From Xanthocytophaga flava (GTDB taxonomy: Bacteria; Bacteroidota; Bacteroidia; Cytophagales; 172606-1): a stretch of DNA of 64,000 nucleotides. A program made the translations under genes and the position numbers. Below the pieces are notes generated by a model. The model saw nothing but the letters and a program-made list of their open reading frames with translations, did not search any database and was not told the origin of the DNA. Location: the NCBI GenBank assembly GCA_030068525.1, contig JASJOS010000004.1, positions 124,001 to 188,000 of the forward strand, in the 5' to 3' direction. Of the stretch, positions 17,209 to 24,103 are shown piece by piece (the first letter of the stretch is position 1; the number at the start of each line of letters is the position of its first letter).

Positions 17209-17281
17209 CAACGAGAGCAGGATTTGAACCTGCGTCGATCCGGATTTAGAGCCAGACGTTCTACCACTGAACTATCTCGTT
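17209..17281 (-). ncRNA. tRNA-like RNA A (CUA at anticodon position)
   Basis: Minus strand cloverleaf: acceptor AACGAGA/TCTCGTT (7 bp perfect), TA linker, D-arm GTTC AGTGGTA GAAC, anticodon stem TCTGG/CCGGA, 5-nt variable loop, T-arm GCAGG TTCAAAT CCTGC, discriminator G, no encoded CCA. The anticodon loop CTCTAAAT has 8 nt rather than 7, with CTA after the conserved T33, which would match the amber codon UAG if it decoded. Three nt separate it from RNA B. The odd loop and array position suggest a tRNA-like RNA rather than a regular tRNA. Confidence 0.75.
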
Positions 17282-17284
17282 TGA

Positions 17285-17357
17285 CTCTGAAGACAGGACT
17301 CGAACCTGTGTCTAACCGGATAAGAGCCGGAAGTTCTACCACTGAACTACATTCAGA
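17285..17357 (-). ncRNA. tRNA-like RNA B (CUU at anticodon position)
   Basis: Minus strand cloverleaf: acceptor TCTGAAT/CTTCAGA (6 bp plus a terminal T-C mismatch), 3-nt linker, D-arm GTTC AGTGGTA GAAC, anticodon stem CCGG/CCGG with a T-T mismatch at its base, loop CTCTTAT (CTT, a Lys anticodon), T-arm ACAGG TTCGAGT CCTGT, discriminator G, no CCA. D-loop and anticodon-stem junction GGCTCT are shared with RNAs A and C, indicating tandem duplication. The irregular stems argue against a standard tRNA-Lys, but a functional tRNA cannot be excluded. Confidence 0.75.
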
Positions 17358-17362
17358 ATCTG

Positions 17363-17435
17363 AATCGGGAGCAGGACTTGAACCTGCGTCCGGTCGGTCC
17401 AGAGCCGACTGCTCTACCACTGAGCCTATCCCGAT
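17363..17435 (-). ncRNA. tRNA-like RNA C (CUG at anticodon position)
   Basis: Minus strand cloverleaf and the most regular of the three: acceptor ATCGGGA/TCCCGAT (7 bp), 3-nt linker TAG, D-arm GCTC AGTGGTA GAGC, anticodon stem GTCGG/CCGAC, 7-nt loop CTCTGGA (CTG, a Gln anticodon), 5-nt variable loop, T-arm GCAGG TTCAAGT CCTGC, discriminator T, no CCA. Five nt separate it from RNA B and 17 nt from Y-like RNA 3. It lacks the U1-A72 start typical of tRNA-Gln. It could be charged or be a structural mimic. Confidence 0.75.
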
Positions 17436-17452
17436 TGGTTTTCACTATATAT

Positions 17453-17587
17453 GAAAGAGTAACAAGCAATAATGGAAGCGGGGCATTGCATAGCCGGAGT
17501 CGAACCGGACGATTTTGCTGCACAAGTCAACTATACCGTTCCTCCCCAAGGGTAGCTGCGAAGTATCCATCGTTTACGACATCTTTC
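17453..17587 (-). ncRNA. Y-RNA-like RNA 3 with minimal tRNA-like module
   Basis: Minus strand, 135 nt. Outer stem GAAAGA/TCTTTC, internal loop TGTCGTA opposite GCTTGTTAC, inner stem AACGATGG/CCATTATT (one C-A mismatch), then ATACTTCG: the same core as RNAs 1 and 2. The apical part has GTATAG/CTATGC as an acceptor-like stem, a short GAC/GTC stem instead of full D and anticodon arms, and a T-arm CCGG TTCGACT CCGG, in normal (not permuted) order; GGGG/CCCC flanks this module. It starts 43 nt after the stop codon of the 459-aa gene, mirroring RNA 1 behind TROVE. Confidence 0.78.
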
Positions 17588-17630
17588 AAGATCTTTATAC
17601 TCTCTTTTTCTACAACATATTCATTTAACT

Positions 17631-19010
17631 TCATTCTGATTGTACTGTTTTCAAACCCTTTCCAGAGAAATAACCATGCTTTCTCAATATAGACGCTAAA
17701 AACGGGCTTCCGACACTCACCCCATGCACCAGTTCAGGTGTTGGGCGAAAAGCAACTATCCCATGAGGCCGTGGAGCTATCCAGCCCGATTGTTCTGCAT
17801 CCAATCCTGCATTGTAACAAGCGTCTTTAACCAGTGAGCGGGTACAGATTTCCTTTTCACGGAACACTTCCCAGGGCAATGGAATCTTGTTCCAAACTTC
17901 TGTATTTGGGTCTAGCTTCTCTCCTGCCCGATAATGCCAGGCAACTACATCAGCTGCCATTAGACGCAGCACTTTTCCAAAACACATCTGATCCAGTATA
18001 AACTCCAACCCTAAAGCATAGATCAGATTCATCCACGCATCACGAGCTTTATTCCAGGCCCCGGCAGTATGATTCCAGGTAGACGAATCGTTACCCTTTT
18101 TTACTACCATAGTGGTACGGTTAATGGTATTTTCTTTCCATAGCTGAGCCAGAAACTCTGCAATTTCCTGTAAGACGCCAGTCCAGTGTCCCAACAGTTC
18201 CCCTTTCTCTACATCCGACAGATGCGCTAATACCTTAGGGTCCGGATATACATAGGAAATTGCTTTGTAATTAGGTGTATTGACAATAGCCGATATATCT
18301 TTTCGAAAAATCTGATTGCGTAAAATCTGATGTACAGACTGTTCACCTGTACACTTTTTAAATAGCATATCGGCAATCTCGTCATAGGGACGTTGCTGTC
18401 CTGAAATCGTAAATTCGCTACGTAGATTACATCGTGCGGTATAGTATGTAATAAAACAAGCTGTATACTTATCCTTTATGAACTCTTCATACGATAACCG
18501 GTGTGCCAGACCATGTTTAGCCACTTGCTCATACTCTGATTTCTGAGCCATACGATTCATCTTTCTCAGCTTTTTCTCCATAAACCGCAGTCGGCGAAAC
18601 AGCTTGTTGTATTGTCGTTTGGAAATATCCATCCCTTCGGCCTGTCGCTGCATTTTGTTCAACCGATCATTCAGGTAATGGTTTTTACCCATATCCTTAT
18701 GAATCATCGGAGAGATTTCCTGAATAAATGTCTCTACAGCAACCGGATCATCAGCATCTATGGTCATTTCACTGTTTAACCGAAATAACTCTACAGTCTT
18801 TTTTACCTGCTTTTCAGCACCTATGGGCTTAAAGAACTCCTGAGCCATGGAAGTATACGCATAGAAGTGTTTCTTCAAACTTCCCTGCGCTGCTTTTTCC
18901 AGCATACGCTTTTCATCCTGTGCCAACTCTCCTTCCAGTAAAGTAAGAATCATTTCTGCCACATCTTCAGGGCGTTTGCGTTGTTTTAATGTCTGATATA
19001 AAGCTTCCAT
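17631..19010 (-). CDS. Unrecognised 459-aa protein, partner of the second RNA operon
   Basis: 459 residues, no signal peptide or membrane helix, rich in Lys/Arg and helical throughout. Notable segments: the basic stretch MDISKRQYNKLFRRLRFMEK, the aromatic NKARDAWMNLIYALGLEF, and the C-terminal WIAPRPHGIVAFRPTPELVH. I do not recognise the family. Its start is 9 nt after the Cys-rich gene, with which it shares the box-type promoter, and Y-like RNA 3 plus three tRNA-like RNAs follow after about 43 nt. Position and parallel structure to the TROVE operon suggest a protein acting on or with these RNAs; basic charge would fit RNA binding. This is inference from context. Confidence 0.7.
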   Translation of the reverse strand: MEALYQTLKQRKRPEDVAEMILTLLEGELAQDEKRMLEKAAQGSLKKHFYAYTSMAQEFFKPIGAEKQVKKTVELFRLNSEMTIDADDPVAVETFIQEISPMIHKDMGKNHYLNDRLNKMQRQAEGMDISKRQYNKLFRRLRFMEKKLRKMNRMAQKSEYEQVAKHGLAHRLSYEEFIKDKYTACFITYYTARCNLRSEFTISGQQRPYDEIADMLFKKCTGEQSVHQILRNQIFRKDISAIVNTPNYKAISYVYPDPKVLAHLSDVEKGELLGHWTGVLQEIAEFLAQLWKENTINRTTMVVKKGNDSSTWNHTAGAWNKARDAWMNLIYALGLEFILDQMCFGKVLRLMAADVVAWHYRAGEKLDPNTEVWNKIPLPWEVFREKEICTRSLVKDACYNAGLDAEQSGWIAPRPHGIVAFRPTPELVHGVSVGSPFLASILRKHGYFSGKGLKTVQSE

Positions 19011-19019
19011 ACTTGTAGT

Positions 19020-19481
19020 TCAAATCTTTTTTACTCTTTTTGCAAATTCTTTGGGTTTCCACTTCAGTAAGACAAGCCATTCTTCTATTGTTGCAGCATT
19101 AAATTTTAAGGATTTCTCCATAATGTATAACTTGTCTTCATGCTGTGTAGTCACTTCAATTACATCCATTGAAGTTTTTACAATTTGTATATAATGATAG
19201 ACAGATTCACAATCTGATACCTCTCTTCCCAATGCAACCTCACAACCAGCACAAATCCTATTTAAAGGTCCATCTTCTTTACAGCCACAACATCCATCAA
19301 AAGAAATACTTCTGTTTTTATGATACCCCATGTAAGCCTGCTTTCCATTCTTAAGGCTTATATATACATTCTTTTCATCTTCAAAATAGTTATCGTCGTT
19401 CAGAGTATTCAAGTCGTTAACCTGATTTACCAGAAAGTCAGATATTTTTCTAGTACAATTTTTACAAATGAGGTAAACCAT
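19020..19481 (-). CDS. Small Cys-rich (probable zinc-binding) protein of the second RNA operon
   Basis: 153 residues with Cys pairs at the N-terminus (ICKNC) and in the middle (CCGCKEDG, then RICAGCEVALG and VSDC), plausible zinc ligands. No signal peptide. The ATG at 19481 lies about 35 nt below the predicted transcription start of the box promoter, like the TROVE start. It is the first gene of the operon with the 459-aa protein (9-nt gap). Family not recognised; a nucleic-acid-binding zinc ribbon is possible but not shown. Confidence 0.65.
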   Translation of the reverse strand: MVYLICKNCTRKISDFLVNQVNDLNTLNDDNYFEDEKNVYISLKNGKQAYMGYHKNRSISFDGCCGCKEDGPLNRICAGCEVALGREVSDCESVYHYIQIVKTSMDVIEVTTQHEDKLYIMEKSLKFNAATIEEWLVLLKWKPKEFAKRVKKI

Positions 19482-19521
19482 AAACAGTAACTGTACTAAA
19501 TCTTACATTCAATCAACGATA

Positions 19522-19572
19522 CAAAGTTGGGCTGCCAATGCGCAGTCTTTTTGCGTAGTAAAAACTTTTTTC
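19522..19572 (-). promoter_or_regulatory. Second copy of the 32-nt box promoter
   Basis: Box at 19541-19572, identical to 16322-16353, again followed by 11 nt and CAACTTTG (19522-19529 on the minus strand). Expected start about 19516. On the side of the WYL gene a related half, GAAAACTTTTCTC (19581-19593), repeats AAAAACTTTTTTC (19560-19572) at a 21-bp step, so the regulator may also bind upstream of its own gene at 19619. Confidence 0.75.
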
Positions 19573-19618
19573 TATTTTTTGAAAACTTTTCTCAAAACAC
19601 TCAACATATAATCCTTTT

Positions 19619-20677
19619 ATGCCTATCAATCGCAATGCATTGATCCGTTATCAGACTATAGATACCTGTTTGCGCAATCGTCACCGTAAATGGACACTGG
19701 AGGATTTGATTGAGGCATGTTCAGACATGTTGTATGAATATGAAGGCATTGACAAAGGGGTAAGCCGTCGTACCGTACAGATGGATATTCAAATGATGCG
19801 GAGCGAAAAATTAGGATACAATGCACCCATTGTAGTACTGGACAAAAAGTATTATACCTATGAAGACCCCAACTATTCTATTACTAACATTCCACTTACA
19901 GATGGGGATCTGCATACATTAAAGGAAGTAACAGAGATTCTGAAACAGTTCAAAGGCTTTGATCATTTTCGGGAGTTGAGTGGCATGGTACAACGCCTGG
20001 AAGACAAAATACGTACGGCCAAGACACAAAGAGGAGCTATTATTGATTTTGAAAAAAACGATAATCTCAAAGGGCTGGAATATATTGAAGTGATTTATCA
20101 GGCTATTTTACAAAAACAATGTTTGAGTATCACCTATCAATCGTTTAAGGCTAAGTCTGCTCAAACCTTTATCTTCCATGCATACCTGTTGAAGGAGTAT
20201 CGAAATCGCTGGTTTGTGCTGGGAATACGACACAAAGCCAGATTCGAAACACTACTGGCATTGGATCGTATTCTTGAAATCAAGCCCAGTGAGGAATGGT
20301 ATTGTGATAATGAAACTCTGGATATTGAGAACTATTTTCGGGATATAGTTGGAGTAACTATTATGCAGGGACAACCTACCGAAAGGATTCTACTTTTACT
20401 TAACAACTATAGTGCTCCCTATGTGTTAACCAAGCCCATTCATCATAGCCAGCAGATAGTAGAAACACGCGAAGATGGAGTCGTAATCTCTCTGGATGTG
20501 CAGATCAATTATGAAATGGAACGGGAAATTCTGGGCTTTGGAGAAACTGTTAAGGTACTAGCCCCAAGAAGACTGCAAAATCGTATTAAACAAAAGATTC
20601 AGCATATGACAATGATCTATCAGCCTTTTGAAGGAGAACCAGAATCTTCAGAATCAGAAGCTGAATCCACAGAGTAA
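19619..20677 (+). CDS. WYL-domain transcriptional regulator
   Basis: 352 residues: N-terminal winged helix-turn-helix (about 1-75; WTLEDLIEACSDML ... GVSRRTVQMDIQMM), WYL domain (about 150-235; LSITYQSFKAK, then YRNRWFVLGIRHKARFETLL) and a C-terminal WCX-like extension (about 245-335). WYL regulators sense nucleic acids or nucleotides and control DNA-damage, defence and RNA-related genes. Transcribed divergently from the Cys-rich/459-aa operon with the 32-nt box in between, it is the obvious candidate to bind both box copies. In enterobacteria the Ro operon is controlled by RtcR instead. Confidence 0.9.
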   Translation: MPINRNALIRYQTIDTCLRNRHRKWTLEDLIEACSDMLYEYEGIDKGVSRRTVQMDIQMMRSEKLGYNAPIVVLDKKYYTYEDPNYSITNIPLTDGDLHTLKEVTEILKQFKGFDHFRELSGMVQRLEDKIRTAKTQRGAIIDFEKNDNLKGLEYIEVIYQAILQKQCLSITYQSFKAKSAQTFIFHAYLLKEYRNRWFVLGIRHKARFETLLALDRILEIKPSEEWYCDNETLDIENYFRDIVGVTIMQGQPTERILLLLNNYSAPYVLTKPIHHSQQIVETREDGVVISLDVQINYEMEREILGFGETVKVLAPRRLQNRIKQKIQHMTMIYQPFEGEPESSESEAESTE

Positions 20678-20701
20678 CGGAAGAATAAACTCCCGTTACT
20701 C
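20672..20701 (+). terminator. Hairpin at the end of the WYL gene
   Basis: GAGTAACGG/CCGTTACTC, 9 bp, overlapping the stop codon at 20675-20677. No T-run follows, so weak evidence for termination. Confidence 0.4.
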
Positions 20702-20762
20702 AATCCCGAGGCTATAGTAATAGGAACATGTGGAAAAGCTAACACTCTATTCTAACAAAGAA

Positions 20763-21365
20763 CTATTGTGCTTTTTTCTCATACGGTACATAAACAAAAT
20801 GTGTGGTGACCGCGATCTTTTCTGCAATCTTGGCAAAGACCACTTCCGGAACCTTGATTTTATGATCTACCAGCAAGACATCAAAAGCTGCATCTAACAA
20901 GGCTTTACCCGATTGCACAGTCAGCTTTCCTTTAAGGGTCTGGTCTCTTTCCACCCCATGAATATTTAATTTACCAGTTGCAGACACATCATAAGTACCT
21001 GGCTTAGTAAAGTCAATTGCCTCATTGATTTTACCTTTAAAGATTGCATAGGGATATTTATCACTTTCCATGTAATTCTCATTAAAATGCTCCTGCATCA
21101 AACTTTTGGGAAATACAAATGATTTGACAGGCACTTTCACAGCAATCTCTTTGGTTACCCCATTCAGCATGGACTGACTGGCTTTGTTGATTGCTTCGAT
21201 ATCTTCCAGGGGTGTACTCGAAAAGAACTTAACTTCTGAAGAAGAGGATGTATAAAGATTTTGAGCCTGTGTAAGTACAGATGCTCCAATACAAAACAAT
21301 ACTGTCCATAAGAAAGATGGCTTATATAGCCATAAAACACGGAGGCTAACAGATTGGTACATCAT
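20763..21365 (-). CDS. YceI-family periplasmic protein
   Basis: 200 residues with an N-terminal signal segment (about 16-35) and a YceI-type lipocalin-like barrel: SSEVKFFSSTPLEDIEAINK near the start, NIHGVERDQTLKGKLTVQSG and VPEVVFAKIAEKIAV at the end. YceI proteins bind polyisoprenoids or other amphiphiles. Two ATGs are adjacent (21365, 21362). It ends a run of four minus-strand envelope genes with DUF5777, Rieske and COG4315-type proteins, an association that suggests a shared electron-transfer or redox task. Confidence 0.85.
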   Translation of the reverse strand: MMYQSVSLRVLWLYKPSFLWTVLFCIGASVLTQAQNLYTSSSSEVKFFSSTPLEDIEAINKASQSMLNGVTKEIAVKVPVKSFVFPKSLMQEHFNENYMESDKYPYAIFKGKINEAIDFTKPGTYDVSATGKLNIHGVERDQTLKGKLTVQSGKALLDAAFDVLLVDHKIKVPEVVFAKIAEKIAVTTHFVYVPYEKKAQ

Positions 21366-21394
21366 ATGTTTCGCAGGTTGTAAAATGGAAGTTG

Positions 21395-22297
21395 TTATTT
21401 AGTAGAACGTCGGGCGTTTTTATTGAAAGAAAAAGTACGGGAAACATTAAATCCATAATGAATATCACCCTTTCCCCACTGTCCGGTCGTTTCGCCAATA
21501 AACTGCTTTTCAATCATGCCCAACGAGTTGGTAAAGTGTACCGAAAAAACGTGTCCACCCGTTTCAATATCAAAACCCAGCGCCAGCGAGTTATGGAACT
21601 GCGGATCTAACTGATCGGGCAATACATAATAGTAATCGGCATTGAACGATACCCGTTTGCTGAGTTTATATCGCCCTCCTAAACCTAAGGCCCAAACCGT
21701 ATTCTTCTCACCTACATTTTCCACCCTGTTTCGGTGCAGCAGTGTTGGGGTGAGTTGCAGGGAAAGATTTTCACTGAATTTTCGGGCAATAATCAGTTGG
21801 GTGGTATAGGCGAAACGAGAGACAAAGGACCGATCTTCCTGTGTATAGCGCAGCGTATTGACCGCACTGCTGACAAAGAAGGTCATTGTGAAAGGCATAT
21901 TCCTTGTGCCTGATGACTGCCGTAAGAGCTTCACTTTTGTGAACAGGTCATAAGTTTTATCTGTATTGCTCCGTCCTACTCCTACCATCCATTGATCAGT
22001 GATCCCATATTCAAATCCCAAGCGGATATAAGCCATATCCAGCCCCCACAGATTATAGGCACCACTATTGAGCGTTCCAAACCGGTGTGAGATACGGAAA
22101 TCCATATGGTTTTTTGCTACTGTTTCCACCGAATGGCCATTGATAATCCGGGTGGATTTGAAGGTTGCTGTCGTATAATTGACCGTATTGCTGTCAGACT
22201 TCATCATTCCTAATAAATCATCCTGAGCCAATGCATTTTCAGGAGTCGATAGTATTGCCGAGAAGAGGAGAAGAAAAAAAATACTGTATTTTTTCAT
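21395..22297 (-). CDS. DUF5777-type outer-membrane beta-barrel protein
   Basis: 300 residues, signal peptide ending NALAQ (about 25). The repeated amphipathic strands with aromatic girdles (HMDFRISHRFGTLNSGAYNL, WMVGVGRSN, HVFSVHFTNSLGMI) fit DUF5777 proteins. Function of the family is unknown; it is often encoded beside YceI and Rieske-like proteins in Bacteroidota, as here (29 nt to the YceI gene). Probably an outer-membrane partner of the cluster. Confidence 0.8.
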   Translation of the reverse strand: MKKYSIFFLLLFSAILSTPENALAQDDLLGMMKSDSNTVNYTTATFKSTRIINGHSVETVAKNHMDFRISHRFGTLNSGAYNLWGLDMAYIRLGFEYGITDQWMVGVGRSNTDKTYDLFTKVKLLRQSSGTRNMPFTMTFFVSSAVNTLRYTQEDRSFVSRFAYTTQLIIARKFSENLSLQLTPTLLHRNRVENVGEKNTVWALGLGGRYKLSKRVSFNADYYYVLPDQLDPQFHNSLALGFDIETGGHVFSVHFTNSLGMIEKQFIGETTGQWGKGDIHYGFNVSRTFSFNKNARRSTK

Positions 22298-22432
22298 AGG
22301 TAAGCGATTGTTATTGCCAGTTTTGTATCTGATGAATAGTGTGTTGACGCTTTTATCTGCTGAAGCTTCTACTTGCTGTACTACCTGAAAAAGTGTAAAA
22401 AAGGGTAAAGCAGTAAAGCTTTACCCTACAGC

Positions 22433-22936
22433 TTATGCAGAAACAGTTAGCACATTAGTAGTAGTATTCAAGCTGGCGGAATAAACTGTCAACCCAGCCG
22501 TAGCAGGACCATTTTCCACTGAACCAGTCGTAGAAAACTCAGAGCCATGATTATCGCAGTAAAAGTCATTCTGATTCAACCGATAGGTAACAGTAGTTCC
22601 CTGATGGGTACACGCTTTGGAAAGGGCAACAAAGCCACCGCCTTTTACTTTGGCTACAATTACATCACCACTATTGGGATACAGATAAGATCCTTCAGTC
22701 AATAAGGATTTAAAGTTGTCAGTAGTCAAATCAAGTGTAAAACTGATTTTACCTGCTGAAGTTTTTGCATTGCCTGTAAAGCCGGCTACTGTATTGCCAC
22801 CGCCATTATTTCCTCCCGTGTTGGTATTGGGTTGAGGCGATTCGGAGGCACAGGAAGTAAGCCCACCCAAACAGTAGATAGACATCAGGGCTGCACTACT
22901 TAAACCCAGGTTTTTAAGAAATTCGGATCTTTTCAT
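22433..22936 (-). CDS. Lipoprotein with Rieske [2Fe-2S] domain
   Basis: 167 residues. Signal peptide with lipobox LTSC (Cys about 29), then an Asn/Gly-rich linker (NTNTGGNNGGGN) and a Rieske domain. The two cluster motifs are C-T-H-Q-G and C-D-N-H-G, about 20 residues apart, with the conserved Cys and His ligands all present. It should act as a one-electron carrier on the periplasmic side. Neighbours are DUF5777 and COG4315 lipoproteins, suggesting a short periplasmic electron-transfer chain. Confidence 0.88.
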   Translation of the reverse strand: MKRSEFLKNLGLSSAALMSIYCLGGLTSCASESPQPNTNTGGNNGGGNTVAGFTGNAKTSAGKISFTLDLTTDNFKSLLTEGSYLYPNSGDVIVAKVKGGGFVALSKACTHQGTTVTYRLNQNDFYCDNHGSEFSTTGSVENGPATAGLTVYSASLNTTTNVLTVSA

Positions 22937-22995
22937 ATCAATTTTAGTTTTAGAGGTTTATAATTAAATGGTATGTAAATCGTAGCCGATAAGGA

Positions 22996-23868
22996 TTAAT
23001 TTGGAGCCTCTACTGCATCCTTAATGGCGACAGGCCATACGCCAGGACTTGGTACACTTACTCCCTTGGTCATACCCCGTCCGGAATCCTGAGTGAAGTA
23101 ATATAGTGGCCAGCCTTTATAGGTCAGTTGTTTCTTGCCATCTACATCGATGGTTCCAAATAGAGATTTATCCAGGGCAGAAGGTACACTTGCCAGTGTT
23201 TCGGTAAAGGCAGGCCAGGCAGCTTTACAACCGGAAGAAGTACAACTGGTCGTATTTTTTGAGTCTGTAGTAAACGTATATAATGTACGGCCTTTGCCAT
23301 CTGTGAAAAACTGAGTTACGCCAGTACCTTCTGTATAGTCGCTCTTGTAGTTTTTGCCGTCCTGGCCAACCAATTGCTTGCTAGCCAGCATAATGGTATA
23401 ATCAGTTTTAGCAACATACCATACTCCGCCAACTCCTTCACCCTTGGTTTCTCCAGGTAATTCCTTCACGCTATTTGCGGTAGGAGAATAGTAGTAAAGA
23501 GGCCAGCCTTTATAAGTCAGTTGTTTAGCTCCGCTTGCTGTGGTTATTTCTGCAAAATCAGCCAGTAAAAGACCCTCTCCCAGCATTTCCTGTGTCAGGT
23601 TTGCTTTGTAGTAAATAGGCCAGGCAGCCATACAGTTGCCAGATGTGCAATTATTTGTTCCATCTGCATCTCTTGTAAAGAAATACAATGTATACCCTGC
23701 ACTATCTACCAGATAACTTCCCAGTGTACTACTGGTAGCCAGCTTAACCTGAGTAGTTACCTTATTGGGACCAGGACTATCGTTGTCATCACAACTTACA
23801 ATCAGGCCGGCTAGTACAGCCAGAGAAAACAAAAATGCAAATGCCTTACTTTTAAATAAAGGTTTCAT
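22996..23868 (-). CDS. COG4315-type lipoprotein with two repeat pairs
   Basis: 290 residues with lipobox LIVSC (Cys about 26). The body contains repeats of the 'secreted repeat' family: GYTLYFFTRDADGTNNC, CMAAWPIYY, QLTYKGWPLYYYSPT and again GRTLYTFTTDSKNTTSC, CKAAWPAF, QLTYKGWPLYYFTQD. Each half has a Cys pair (NCTSGNCMAAWP, SCTSSGCKAAWP) and Tyr/Trp-rich motifs. Function is unclear; the family is often encoded with redox proteins. First gene of the four-gene run; a palindrome lies 43 nt upstream. Confidence 0.85.
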   Translation of the reverse strand: MKPLFKSKAFAFLFSLAVLAGLIVSCDDNDSPGPNKVTTQVKLATSSTLGSYLVDSAGYTLYFFTRDADGTNNCTSGNCMAAWPIYYKANLTQEMLGEGLLLADFAEITTASGAKQLTYKGWPLYYYSPTANSVKELPGETKGEGVGGVWYVAKTDYTIMLASKQLVGQDGKNYKSDYTEGTGVTQFFTDGKGRTLYTFTTDSKNTTSCTSSGCKAAWPAFTETLASVPSALDKSLFGTIDVDGKKQLTYKGWPLYYFTQDSGRGMTKGVSVPSPGVWPVAIKDAVEAPN

Positions 23869-23910
23869 GGTGTTACTGAATTAATTAAGTGTTAAAACTA
23901 AAAATGGTAA

Positions 23911-23928
23911 TCACACACGTCTGTGTGA
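23911..23928 (-). promoter_or_regulatory. Palindromic candidate operator upstream of the COG4315 gene
   Basis: TCACACA CGTC TGTGTGA, a perfect 7-4-7 inverted repeat in the 235-nt gap before 23868. Suitable for a dimeric regulator. No regulator gene is adjacent. Confidence 0.4.
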
Positions 23929-24103
23929 CATAATCCGGATCTAACTCTCTATAGCTATAGTTTTACACTTTAAAGCGCTACTTTAAAATTTTTAATTTCC
24001 TCTTTACATATATCTTCAATCAGACGAATTCAGAAGACAAAGCAATAGCCGTACATCGCTGAAACGATGAAAAACATGCATATAAGCCAGCAAAATCAGT
24101 TGA

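Noticed and set aside
17154..17454. ORFs on both strands through the tRNA-like array (e.g. GLEPASGRSRADCSTTEP)
   Set aside because: Typical false ORFs across tRNA-like genes; the cloverleaf stems explain the sequence.
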